Assembly: GCF_013408145.1 (NCBI RefSeq)
Contig: NZ_JACBZI010000001.1
Coordinates: 2,680,001 to 2,744,000 of the forward strand
DNA from: Nocardioides marinus
GTDB taxonomy: Bacteria; Actinomycetota; Actinomycetes; Propionibacteriales; Nocardioidaceae
Length of the DNA stretch: 64,000 bases
Direction of reading: 5' to 3'
Below are positions 51,167 to 61,203 of the stretch, in pieces. Below the pieces are notes generated by a model. It ran no database searches. It had not been told where the DNA came from and worked only from the letters and a program-made list of their open reading frames with translations. The translations under genes were made by a program, and so were the position numbers. Numbering within the stretch: position 1 is the stretch's first letter; the number at the start of each line of letters is the position of its first letter.

Positions 51167-51805
51167 ATGACTTCTTCCCCCGACCCCACCACCGGTTCCA
51201 GCGCGGCCCGCACGGCCGGCTCCGTGCCATTCCCCGCTCCCCTTCGACGCCCCGACCCCGAGATGGCCATGGAGTACGCCACCCGGATCTTCGTGTCGGG
51301 CGAGCGGCTGGACATGCAGACCCTCGCCGCTGCCCTCGGCGTCGGCCGCACCACGCTCTACCGCTGGGTCGGCGGCCGCGAGGAGGTGCTCGGCGACGTG
51401 CTCGCCTCGCTGTCCCGCGAGGTCTGGGCGGGCTGCCAGGCGCACGCCACGGGCGAGGGCGTCGAGCGCGCGCTGGACACCTTTCGCCGCTTCATGGACC
51501 ACACCTCGCAGTTCCCCGCACTGCGAGACTTCGCCCGTCGCGAGCCGGCGCTCGCGCTCAAGCTGCTCATGCAGCCCGACGGCCCGGTGGCCGGGAGCCT
51601 GCGCGACGGCGTCGCCGCGGCACTGCGCGAGACCCTGCCGGACCAGCACGACCGGATCAGCGACGAGATCGTCGACATCCTCGTCCAGGTCGGCACCGCC
51701 CTCGAGTGGGCGCCGGTCATCATCGGCGACCCGCCCCCGCTGGACCGCGCCATGCGGCTGGTCCGCGCCCTGCTCGAGGTCACCCTGCGCGACCCAGCCG
51801 GCTGA
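51167..51805 (+). CDS. TetR family regulator (QsdR-like)
   Basis: A 212-residue regulator. HTH: LDMQTLAAALGVGRTTLYRWVGGREEVLGDV (about 47-77), in which TTLYRW replaces the usual YYHF/LYHHF pattern. It matches the QsdR-like TetR group. A perfect operator dyad in its own promoter suggests autoregulation and control of the divergent secreted-protein gene. Confidence 0.85.
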   Translation: MTSSPDPTTGSSAARTAGSVPFPAPLRRPDPEMAMEYATRIFVSGERLDMQTLAAALGVGRTTLYRWVGGREEVLGDVLASLSREVWAGCQAHATGEGVERALDTFRRFMDHTSQFPALRDFARREPALALKLLMQPDGPVAGSLRDGVAAALRETLPDQHDRISDEIVDILVQVGTALEWAPVIIGDPPPLDRAMRLVRALLEVTLRDPAG

Positions 51806-51815
51806 GCCCACCGCT

Positions 51816-51990
51816 GGTCGAGGTGCGACGGCGCCAGCGAGGAGCCTCGAGGCCCCGCGCGAGGCCGCGCACGGCCGGCGGCACCCCCGGCGGAGGGTGG
51901 ATGGGCCTGGCCCCCCTGGAGCGACGAAGGAGCGGAAGGGGTGGTTCCCCTCCGCCGGGGGTGCCGGCGGACGGGAGCGTCGTCGCGCGC
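51816..51990. repeat. GGTCGAG repeat plus diverged relative of the 115-bp unit
   Basis: 51816-51854 is a copy of the dispersed GGTCGAG family. From about 51880 the sequence GAGGGTGGATGGGCCTGGCC matches the marker of the 115-bp array at 45619-45955, then diverges, with its own outer pair GCACCCCCGGCGGAG and CTCCGCCGGGGGTGC. It fills the gap between tetR and the glutamate dehydrogenase gene end. Confidence 0.7.
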
Positions 51991-52014
51991 CCCGCGGCCC
52001 TCTAGGTCCGACGA

Positions 52015-55000
52015 CTACCCCGTGGCCAGCAACCCCCGGACCACCCGCAGCCCGACCGAGAGCCGGGCCAGGTCGGTGGCGTCGTCGGAGCAGATGTCCT
52101 GCAGCGTCCGGGCTGCCCGGTCGACCTGCACGGCATCGGCGTCCTCCCATGCCTGGATCCGTGCCGTGGCGCTCTCCTCGGAGTCCGTGCCGGCGAGCAC
52201 CTGCCCGGTGAGCTGGAGGTGGACCTGGTGCAGGTCGTCGCGCAGCGCCGCGCGCGCCATGGTCTGCCACCGGTCGTCGCGCGGCAGGGCGAGGATCCGC
52301 TGGACCAGCACCGGCAGCCCGAGCCGCTCCCCGAGCGCGAAGTGCACCCGCGCCACGTCGGCCGGCTTCAGGCCGTCGCGCTGCGCGGTGTCCACCACGC
52401 CGAGCACCATGTACGCCGGTGGCAGCACCGCCACCCGCTCCGCGAGCTCCTCGGGGACCCCCTGGGCGAGCAGGCGCTCGCGGCGCTCCTCGAAGGCGGC
52501 GAGCTCGTACCCGCTCATCAGCGAGGGCAGCTGCGCCATCGTCGCCTGGACCGGCCCGGCGAACTGGTCGACCACGGCCTGGCTCTCCATCGGCGGCCGC
52601 CGGTTCGCGACGAACCACCGGCTGGCCCGCTCGACCAGCGTGCGCATCTCCAGTCGCATCCGCGTCTGCACGGCGGCGTCGATCCGGTTGTCCCAGGCGC
52701 TCAGCTCCTGGCGCAGCGGGAGCGAGGCGAACACCTCGCGCGCCACGAAGTTGGCCCCCACGAGCTCGGGGGCGCTGGCCCCGGTCTCGCCGCCGAGTCG
52801 CGCGAGGAAGGTGATGCCCGCGCCGTTGACCAGGTCGTTGACCACCTGGGTCACGATGATCTCGCGCCGCAGCGGGTGGTCGCCGATCTGGGTGCGGAAC
52901 CGCTCGCGCATCGCGGAGGGGAAGTAGGCCGTGAGGTCCTGGACGAGGTAGGGGTCGTCGGGCAGGTCGCAGGCGACCAGCTCGTCGGCGAGCACGATCT
53001 TGGTCCACGCCATCAGCACCGACAGCTCGGGGGCGCTCAGCCCCTCCCCGCGCTCGGCGCGACGCTTGATCACCTTCGCCGACGGCAGCCCCTCGACCTC
53101 GCGGTCGAGCACGCCGTCGGCCTCCAGCTTCTTGATCTGCGCCTCGTGCACGTGGAGCATCGACGGCGCGTGGTGCAGGGCGTTGGCCAGCGCGAGGTTC
53201 TGCTCGTAGTTGTCGCGCAGCACCAGCGCGGCGACCTCGTCGGTCATCTCCGCCAGCAGCGTGTTGCGCTGCTTGTGCGTCAGGTCCCCGTCGGCGACGA
53301 CGCGGTCGAGGAGGATCTTGATGTTGACCTCGTGGTCGGAGGTGTCCACGCCCGCGGAGTTGTCGATGAAGTCGGTGTCGAGCCGACCGCCGCCCCGCGC
53401 GTACTCGATGCGACCGGCCTGGGTGAGGCCGAGGTTGCCGCCCTCGCCGACGCACGCGGCGCGCAGCTGGCCGCCGTCGACGCGGATCGCGTCGTTGGCC
53501 TTGTCACCGACGTCGGCGTGGGTCTCCTCGCTGCCCTTGACGTAGGTGCCGATGCCGCCGTTCCACAGCAGGTCGACCGGTGCGGTCAGGATCGCGCGCA
53601 TCAGCTCGTTCGGCGTCATCTGCTCGACCCCGGCGTCGATGCCCAGCGCGCGGCGCACGTGGTCGTTGAGCGGGATCGACTTGCGCGAGCGCGACCACAC
53701 GCCGCCGCCCTCGGAGATCAGCGCGGTGTCGTAGTCCTGCCAGGAGGAGCGCGGCAGCTCGAAGAGCCGCCTGCGCTCGGCGTACGACGTGGCGGCGTCC
53801 GGGTCGGGGTCGAGGAAGATGTCGCGGTGGTCGAAGGCGGCCACGAGCCGGGTGTGCTCGGAGCAGAGCATCCCGTTGCCGAAGACGTCGCCGGACATGT
53901 CACCGATGCCCACGCAGGTGAAGTCCTCGGCCTGGCAGTCGATGCCGCGCTCGCGGAAGTGCCGCTGGACCGAGACCCAGGCGCCGCGGGCGGTGATGCC
54001 CATCGCCTTGTGGTCGTAGCCCACCGACCCGCCGGAGGCGAAGGCGTCACCGAGCCAGAAGCCGTAGGACATCGCGACCTCGTTGGCGATGTCGCTGAAC
54101 GTCGCGGTGCCCTTGTCGGCGGCCACGACGAGGTAGGCGTCGTCGCCGTCGTGGCGCACCACGTCGGCCGGCGGCACGGTGCTCCCCTCGACGAGGTTGT
54201 CGGTGATGTCGAGCAACCCGGAGATGAAGGTGCGGTAGCAGGCGATGCCCTCGGCCATCCACGCCTCGCGGTCGCCCGGGTCGGGGAGGTTCTTGGCGTA
54301 GAAGCCGCCCTTGGCGCCGACCGGGACGATGACGGTGTTCTTCACCATCTGCGCCTTGACCAGGCCCAGCACCTCGGTGCGGAAGTCGTCGCGGCGGTCG
54401 CTCCACCGCAGGCCACCGCGCGCGACAGAGCCGAAGCGCAGGTGCACGCCCTCCACCCGCGGGGAGTAGACGAAGATCTCGAACTTCGGCCGTGGCGAGG
54501 GCAGGTCCGGGATCGCCGAGGGCTCCAGCTTGAGGCTGAGGTAGTCCTTCGGGCTGCCGTCCGCGGCGCGCTGGAAGTGGTTGGTCCGCAGCGTCGCGCG
54601 GATCAGGGTGAGGTAGCCGCGCAGGATGCGGTCGTGGTCGAGGCTGGCCACGTCGTCCAGCGCAGCACCCAGCCGGGCCTCCAGCGTCTCGGTCTGCTGC
54701 TCGCGGTCGGTCACGGCCGGGTCGAAGCGCACCTCGAAGAGCCGCACGAGCATCCGGGTGATGTCGACGTTGGCGGCCAGCGCCTCCTCGATGGTGTCGA
54801 CGGCGAACGGGGAGGCGCCCTGGCGCATGTACTTGGCGTACGCGCGCAGCAGCATCGCCTGGCGCCAGCCCAGCCCCACCCCGAGCACCAGCCGGTTGAA
54901 GCCGTCGACCTCGGCGCGGCCGTCCCACACCGCCCGCAGCGCGTCGACGAACAGCTCGCGTGCGTCGTCGGGCAGCGCGGTGCCGTAGCGCAGGCCGAAC

Positions 55001-56883
55001 TCGTAGACGTAGGTCGGGCGGTCGAGGTCGTCGAGCTCGTAGGGCCGCTCGTCCACGACCTCGACCCCCAGGCTGCTCAGCATCGGCAGCACCGCCGAGA
55101 GCGAGAGCGGGCTGCCGACCCGGAACACCTTGAGGCGGGCCTCGCCGCGCCCGGCGTCGAGGTGCTGGGCCAGCGAGAGGTCCAGCCCCTCCTCCCCCTC
55201 GATGCCCTCCAGGCGCCCGACGTCCACCGCCGCCGCCCGGGGCAGGAAGTCCTCCTTGTAGGCCTCCGGGAAGGAGTCGACGTAGCGCCGGCCCAGCGTG
55301 GCGCCGACCTGCTCGCCGTACTCCGAGAGCACCGCGGCCAGGAAGTCGTCGCGCCAGGACCGGGAGGCGTCGGCGAGGCGCCGCTCGAGGTCGGTGGTGT
55401 CGAGGGCGCGCAGGGTGCCGGTCACCGTCGGGTCGCCGACCTGCCGGGGCAGGTGCACGACGAAGTGCACGCGCGCCGTGGTCGACTCGTTGATGCGGAC
55501 GGTGAACTCGACCGACTCCCCGCCGAGCTGGTCCAGCAGGATCTCGCTGAACTTCTCACGGACCGCGGTGTTGTAGCGGTCGCGCGGCAGGTAGACCAGC
55601 ACGCTGACGTAGCGGCCGTAGGTGTCGGCGCGGGTGATGGCGCGGACGGCGCGGCGCTCGCGGGCGTGCATCGCGGCCTCGGCCATCGGCGCCAGCTCGT
55701 CGACGGTGGTGTGGAACAGCTCGTCGCGGGGGTAGCCCTCGAGGGTGTCCATCAGCGCCCGCCCGGCGTAGCTGCGGGGGTCGAAGCCGCTGCGGCGCAG
55801 CACCTCGCGGGCCTTCTCGCGCAGCAGCGGGATGCGGATGAGCGACTCGGCGTACGCCGAGGAGGAGAAGAGCCCGAGGAAGCGCCGCTCCCCCGTCACC
55901 TCGCCGTCGGCGTCGAAGGTCTTCACCCCGACGTAGTCGAGGTACGCCGGGCGGTGCACGGTCGCGCGGGAGTTGGCCTTGGCCAGCACCAGCAACGTCT
56001 TCTCGCGGGCCTTGGCCTTGACCGGCTCGGGCAGCCGGGCGAAGGCCTCGGAGGTGTCCTGGTCGGCACGCAGGATGCCCAGCCCGGTGCCGGGCACCGC
56101 ACGCAGGACGTCCTCGCCGTCGTGCTGCTCCAGGGCGTACTCCCGGAAGCCGAGGAAGGTGAAGTGGTCGTCGGTCAGCCACTCCAGCAGCTCGGCGCCC
56201 TGCCGGACCTCCTCCGGGTCCAGGCCGGCCGGCACCTGCCCGCGCAGCTCGCCCACCACGTCGAGCATCCGCTGCCGGGTGCGCGGCCAGTCCTCGACGG
56301 CCTCGCGCACGTCGCGCAGCACCCGCTGGACGTCGTCGACGATCGCCGCGGCGTCCCCGTCGGCGATCCGGTCGATCTCCACGTGCATCCACGACTCGCG
56401 CACCGAGTCGTCGTCGGGCTCGAGCGCGCCGTCGTCGACGGGTGCGACGTGCAGCAGCGACCCGGTGATGTCACGGCGTACGTCGAAGTGCGGGTGCACC
56501 ACCACGTGCACGTCGCGCAGCTCGCGGGACAGCTCCATCGTGAGGCTGTCCACGAGGAAGGGCATGTCGTCGGTGACGACCTCCACGACGCTGTGCCCGC
56601 CGGCCGACCAGCCGTCCTCGGCCAGCGTCGGGGTCAGCACCCGCACCCGGGCGGTGCCCTGGGGGCGCTCGGCCGCCAGCCGGTAGTGGCTCGCGAGGGC
56701 GCCGTAGACGTCCACGTCGGCCCGGCCGGAGACGTCCTCGGGGGCGACGTGACGGTAGTAGGCCGTCAGGAGCGCGCCCACCTCGTCGTGCGGCGGCCCT
56801 CCCGTCCCCTTCCCGGCTCTCGCCAGCTCGGTCGCCTTCGCGATCAGGTCCTTCAGCTCACTGTCGTGCGTCGTCGTTGACAC
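52015..56883 (-). CDS. NAD-specific glutamate dehydrogenase, large (GDH180) type
   Basis: A 1622-residue protein, the size of the Streptomyces-type 180-kDa NAD-GDH. An N-terminal regulatory part (ACT-like segments, MPFLVDSLTMELSREL) precedes the catalytic region: GGLRWSDRRDDFRTEVLGLV, VKNTVIVPVGAKGGF (catalytic Lys) and CVGIGDMSGDVFGNGM (NAD domain). It deaminates glutamate to 2-oxoglutarate and ammonia. GTG 56883 with TAGTGT 7 nt upstream is likely leaderless. Confidence 0.95.
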   Translation of the reverse strand: MSTTTHDSELKDLIAKATELARAGKGTGGPPHDEVGALLTAYYRHVAPEDVSGRADVDVYGALASHYRLAAERPQGTARVRVLTPTLAEDGWSAGGHSVVEVVTDDMPFLVDSLTMELSRELRDVHVVVHPHFDVRRDITGSLLHVAPVDDGALEPDDDSVRESWMHVEIDRIADGDAAAIVDDVQRVLRDVREAVEDWPRTRQRMLDVVGELRGQVPAGLDPEEVRQGAELLEWLTDDHFTFLGFREYALEQHDGEDVLRAVPGTGLGILRADQDTSEAFARLPEPVKAKAREKTLLVLAKANSRATVHRPAYLDYVGVKTFDADGEVTGERRFLGLFSSSAYAESLIRIPLLREKAREVLRRSGFDPRSYAGRALMDTLEGYPRDELFHTTVDELAPMAEAAMHARERRAVRAITRADTYGRYVSVLVYLPRDRYNTAVREKFSEILLDQLGGESVEFTVRINESTTARVHFVVHLPRQVGDPTVTGTLRALDTTDLERRLADASRSWRDDFLAAVLSEYGEQVGATLGRRYVDSFPEAYKEDFLPRAAAVDVGRLEGIEGEEGLDLSLAQHLDAGRGEARLKVFRVGSPLSLSAVLPMLSSLGVEVVDERPYELDDLDRPTYVYEFGLRYGTALPDDARELFVDALRAVWDGRAEVDGFNRLVLGVGLGWRQAMLLRAYAKYMRQGASPFAVDTIEEALAANVDITRMLVRLFEVRFDPAVTDREQQTETLEARLGAALDDVASLDHDRILRGYLTLIRATLRTNHFQRAADGSPKDYLSLKLEPSAIPDLPSPRPKFEIFVYSPRVEGVHLRFGSVARGGLRWSDRRDDFRTEVLGLVKAQMVKNTVIVPVGAKGGFYAKNLPDPGDREAWMAEGIACYRTFISGLLDITDNLVEGSTVPPADVVRHDGDDAYLVVAADKGTATFSDIANEVAMSYGFWLGDAFASGGSVGYDHKAMGITARGAWVSVQRHFRERGIDCQAEDFTCVGIGDMSGDVFGNGMLCSEHTRLVAAFDHRDIFLDPDPDAATSYAERRRLFELPRSSWQDYDTALISEGGGVWSRSRKSIPLNDHVRRALGIDAGVEQMTPNELMRAILTAPVDLLWNGGIGTYVKGSEETHADVGDKANDAIRVDGGQLRAACVGEGGNLGLTQAGRIEYARGGGRLDTDFIDNSAGVDTSDHEVNIKILLDRVVADGDLTHKQRNTLLAEMTDEVAALVLRDNYEQNLALANALHHAPSMLHVHEAQIKKLEADGVLDREVEGLPSAKVIKRRAERGEGLSAPELSVLMAWTKIVLADELVACDLPDDPYLVQDLTAYFPSAMRERFRTQIGDHPLRREIIVTQVVNDLVNGAGITFLARLGGETGASAPELVGANFVAREVFASLPLRQELSAWDNRIDAAVQTRMRLEMRTLVERASRWFVANRRPPMESQAVVDQFAGPVQATMAQLPSLMSGYELAAFEERRERLLAQGVPEELAERVAVLPPAYMVLGVVDTAQRDGLKPADVARVHFALGERLGLPVLVQRILALPRDDRWQTMARAALRDDLHQVHLQLTGQVLAGTDSEESATARIQAWEDADAVQVDRAARTLQDICSDDATDLARLSVGLRVVRGLLATG

Positions 56884-56979
56884 GTCTCCGACACTAGGAC
56901 CCACGTCACGCCCGGGCCAACCGGGCGCGCCCACGCCACGCCCGGGCGCCCGGACGGAGGGGCCCCCGGACCCACCGAC

Positions 56980-57807
56980 CTAGAGGCTGCTGCGCAGCTC
57001 CCACAGCAGCGGGTAGTACTGCAGCGGCAGCCGCGAGCGCAGGTACGTCGACCCCGAGCTGCCCCCCGTGCCGGACTTCGCGCCGATCATCCGCTCGACC
57101 ATCACGACGTGCCGCGCGCGCCAGGAGGCCGCGAGCTCGTCGTGCTGCAGCAGCGCCTCGGCCAGCGCCCACAGCGCGGCGTGCTGGTCCCGGTCGTGCG
57201 CGACGGTCCGCAGGGAGGCCGAGATCTCCTCGTCGGAGCCGACCGCCAGGCCGGCGGAGGCGAGCGCGGCGAGGAAGGCGTCCCACAGGGTCGGCTCCTC
57301 GAGCCGGCGCGCGAGCCGGGCCTGCTCCTCGGCGGTGAGCCCGCGGAACCGCTCGACGTACCCCGCGTCCTTGGCACCGGAGACGAACTCGAGCTCGCGG
57401 AACTGCACCGACTGGAAGCCGCTGGCCGGCGCCAGCCGCTGGCGGAACTGCAGGAAGTCCTGTGGCGTCATCGTCTCCAGCACGTCGACCTGCTGGACCA
57501 GGGTGCGCTCGATGACGTGCACCCGCTGCAACAGGTGCTGGGCCCACCAGAGGCGACCGCGCCCCTGACCGCCCGGCCCGGCCAGCATCGCGTCGCGCGC
57601 CGCCCCGACCTCGTGCAGCAGCTGCTGGAACCACAGCTCGTAGACCTGGTGGATGGTGATGAAGAGCAGCTCGTCGTGCGCCGGCGGGGCGCCGTCGCCG
57701 CCGGACTCGCAGCGCTGGGCGTCGAGCAGCTTCGGGAGCTGGAGGTAGGAGCCGTAGGTCAGCTGTGCACCCTGCTCGCCGAAGGACACGAAGTTCTCGC
57801 CACTCAT
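56980..57807 (-). CDS. kynA: Tryptophan 2,3-dioxygenase
   Basis: A 275-residue heme enzyme: LTYGSYLQLPKLLDAQ, the substrate-binding FITIHQVYELWFQQLLHE, RHVVMVERMIGAKSGTGGSSG (heme-ligand His) and the C-terminal PLWELRSSL are all typical. It opens the indole ring of Trp as the first step of the kynurenine pathway. Later pathway genes (kynurenine formamidase, kynureninase) are not in this window. ATG 57807 chosen by homology. The DUF2505 genes are divergent. Confidence 0.95.
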   Translation of the reverse strand: MSGENFVSFGEQGAQLTYGSYLQLPKLLDAQRCESGGDGAPPAHDELLFITIHQVYELWFQQLLHEVGAARDAMLAGPGGQGRGRLWWAQHLLQRVHVIERTLVQQVDVLETMTPQDFLQFRQRLAPASGFQSVQFRELEFVSGAKDAGYVERFRGLTAEEQARLARRLEEPTLWDAFLAALASAGLAVGSDEEISASLRTVAHDRDQHAALWALAEALLQHDELAASWRARHVVMVERMIGAKSGTGGSSGSTYLRSRLPLQYYPLLWELRSSL

Positions 57808-57854
57808 GTCCACAACGTCCCACACGCGCCACCCCGTGGGTGCGGCACGGCATG

Positions 57855-58346
57855 ATGAGCGCCGTGAAGTTTCGACACGAGCTGACCTACGACGCCCCAC
57901 CCGACGAGGTCTTCGCGATGCTGGCCGACCCGGCCTTCCGCGCGAAAGTCTGCGACGCCCAGGGCGTGGTCTCCCACGACATCGACCTGACCCCCACCGA
58001 CGAGGGCTTCACCCTCGTCAACGACCAGGTGCAGAACACCGCCGGCCTGCCGGCGATCGCGAAGAAGATCGCCGGGGACACCACCAGGGCGATCATCGAG
58101 GAGCACTGGACCTCCCACACGGGCGGCACCGTCTCGGTGACCGCCCCCGGCAAGCCGACCACCGCGACCGGGACCGTCCGGCTCGAGGCCCGCGGCGCCG
58201 GGACCGCCGAGGTCGTCGAGCTCGACGTCAAGGTCAAGGTGCCGGTCATCGGCGGCAAGCTGGAGGGCCTGATGGCCGACAACATCAAGAGCGGTCTCGA
58301 GGTCGAGCAGACCATCGGCACCGCCTGGCTCGGAGGAGAGCGATGA
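57855..58346 (+). CDS. DUF2505 (SRPBCC-like) protein, copy 1
   Basis: A 163-residue START/SRPBCC-like protein of the DUF2505 family: FRHELTYDAPPDEVFAMLAD, a beta-rich cavity fold, and GKLEGLMADNIKSGLEVEQTI. These may bind hydrophobic ligands; the function is unknown. ATG 57852 and 57855 are adjacent, and 57855 is used. Its stop overlaps the ATG of the next gene, a paralogue. Confidence 0.85.
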   Translation: MSAVKFRHELTYDAPPDEVFAMLADPAFRAKVCDAQGVVSHDIDLTPTDEGFTLVNDQVQNTAGLPAIAKKIAGDTTRAIIEEHWTSHTGGTVSVTAPGKPTTATGTVRLEARGAGTAEVVELDVKVKVPVIGGKLEGLMADNIKSGLEVEQTIGTAWLGGER

Positions 58347-58822
58347 GCAAGCGGCTCGTGCACGAGATGGCCTACGACGCCCCCGCGGAGAAGGTCCTTG
58401 CCATGCTGGCGGACCCGGCGTTCCGCGAGGAGGTCTGCGACTACCAGCGGGTGCTGCGTCGTGAGGTCACCGCGACGGAGACCGCCGACGGGTTCGAGGT
58501 CACCATCGACCAGTACCAGGCGGCCCAAGGCATCCCGTCCTTCGCCAAGAAGTTCGTCGGCGACGAGATCAACATCGTCCAGACCGAGTCCTGGCACGGC
58601 CCCACCGGCGACGTCACGGTGACCATCCCCGGCAAGCCCGGCGAGATGTCCGGCACGGCCGCCGTCGCCGGCTCCGGCGAGACCTGCGTGGAGACCGTGG
58701 ACCTCACGATCAAGGTCAACATCCCGCTGGTCGGCGGCAAGATCGAGGGCCTGATCGCCGACCTGCTGCTCAAGGCGCTCAAGGCCGAGCACAAGGTGGG
58801 TCAGCAGTACCTCGCCCGCTGA
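58343..58822 (+). CDS. DUF2505 (SRPBCC-like) protein, copy 2
   Basis: A 159-residue paralogue of the preceding gene (shared HEMAYDAP, LADPAFREEVCD, GGKIEGLIADLLL). A GGAGGAGAG ribosome-binding site and ATGA overlap give translational coupling, so the pair arose by tandem duplication. Confidence 0.87.
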   Translation: MSKRLVHEMAYDAPAEKVLAMLADPAFREEVCDYQRVLRREVTATETADGFEVTIDQYQAAQGIPSFAKKFVGDEINIVQTESWHGPTGDVTVTIPGKPGEMSGTAAVAGSGETCVETVDLTIKVNIPLVGGKIEGLIADLLLKALKAEHKVGQQYLAR

Positions 58823-58898
58823 CCGGTCCCGGTCGGCTGAGGTCCTCCTCACCCGGTCGGCCCAGTGACCCGGCGGTGGGTGGCTCGTTGAGCAGGGC

Positions 58899-59183
58899 GT
58901 GCCACTCCACCACTGGATGCGTCTGCTGCTCGGCCTGATGGCCGTGCCGGCGTTCGCGCTGCTCAGCGATGCCGCCTACGACCGGGTCGACGGCCTCCGG
59001 TGGTGCCTCGACCACGGCGTCGCGGCTGGGTCCCCCGACCTGACCGACACCCTGTGCAGCACCGTCGGCATCGACGGCGGCGCCCTGCCCCAGCGGCTCG
59101 GCGACGTCGTCGGCAGTGCCGTCGACACCGGCTGGGCCCCGATCGAGGGCGAGCTCCGCCGCGCCTGGGCCGCCCTCGGCTGA
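58899..59183 (+). CDS. Small exported or membrane protein, unknown
   Basis: A 94-residue protein with a hydrophobic N-terminus (RLLLGLMAVPAFALLSDAA) and two Cys residues. No family recognised. GTG 58899 or ATG 58917. Real-gene status is moderate; it is followed by a tandem palindromic repeat. Confidence 0.45.
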   Translation: MPLHHWMRLLLGLMAVPAFALLSDAAYDRVDGLRWCLDHGVAAGSPDLTDTLCSTVGIDGGALPQRLGDVVGSAVDTGWAPIEGELRRAWAALG

Positions 59184-59194
59184 CCCACCGCCCC

Positions 59195-59310
59195 GCCGAA
59201 CCGGCGCATCAATACGCCGGCTCGACCCACCCCGCCCGCCGAACCGGCGCATCAATACGCCGGCTCGACCCACCACCCCCGCCGAACCGGCGCATCAATA
59301 CGCCGGCTCG
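59195..59310. repeat. 43-bp tandem array of 30-bp palindromic units
   Basis: Three identical 30-bp units (59195-59224, 59238-59267, 59281-59310) at an exact 43-bp period, GCCGAACCGGCGCATCAATA in each, with a stem CCGGCG/CGCCGG around an 8-nt loop. The 13-bp linkers are nearly the same as each other. It lies between convergent small genes. Confidence 0.9.
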
Positions 59311-59319
59311 GCGAGTCGA

Positions 59320-59514
59320 TCAGTCGCGGTGGGGGTCTGTGGGATCTGTGGGCTCGTGGGAGGTGGCCTGCGCCGCGGCGTCCTGCCGGCGTCGTACGGC
59401 GACGACGACGGCGAGCACCACGAACGGCCCGAAGGCCAGCAGCAGCGTCAGGCCCTTCTCCGCCGGGTGCAGGGCACCGAGGTGGAGGAGGACCGTCAGC
59501 AGCGTCGGGGCCAC
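59320..59514 (-). CDS. Small membrane protein downstream of pruA
   Basis: A 64-residue protein with one TM helix (GLTLLLAFGPFVVLAVVVAV) followed by RRRQDAAAQATSHE. GTG 59514 lies 2 bp after the pruA stop, so it is cotranscribed. Function unknown. Confidence 0.6.
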   Translation of the reverse strand: MAPTLLTVLLHLGALHPAEKGLTLLLAFGPFVVLAVVVAVRRRQDAAAQATSHEPTDPTDPHRD

Positions 59515-59516
59515 GC

Positions 59517-61154
<1,638 letters not shown>

Positions 61155-61203
61155 GCCTGCGACGATAGCGAGCCGGACCGCGCCGGGCGAAAGCCTGCGG
61201 GAC

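Noticed and set aside
52219..56880. 1553-codon plus-strand frame opposite the glutamate dehydrogenase
   Set aside because: It is the antisense shadow of a strongly supported enzyme. Composition is H/R/G/V-rich without domains.
59195..59310. CRISPR-like array of three 30-bp repeats
   Set aside because: Linkers are only 13 bp and almost identical to each other, the repeats are palindromic, and no cas genes are nearby. It is a tandem palindromic repeat.
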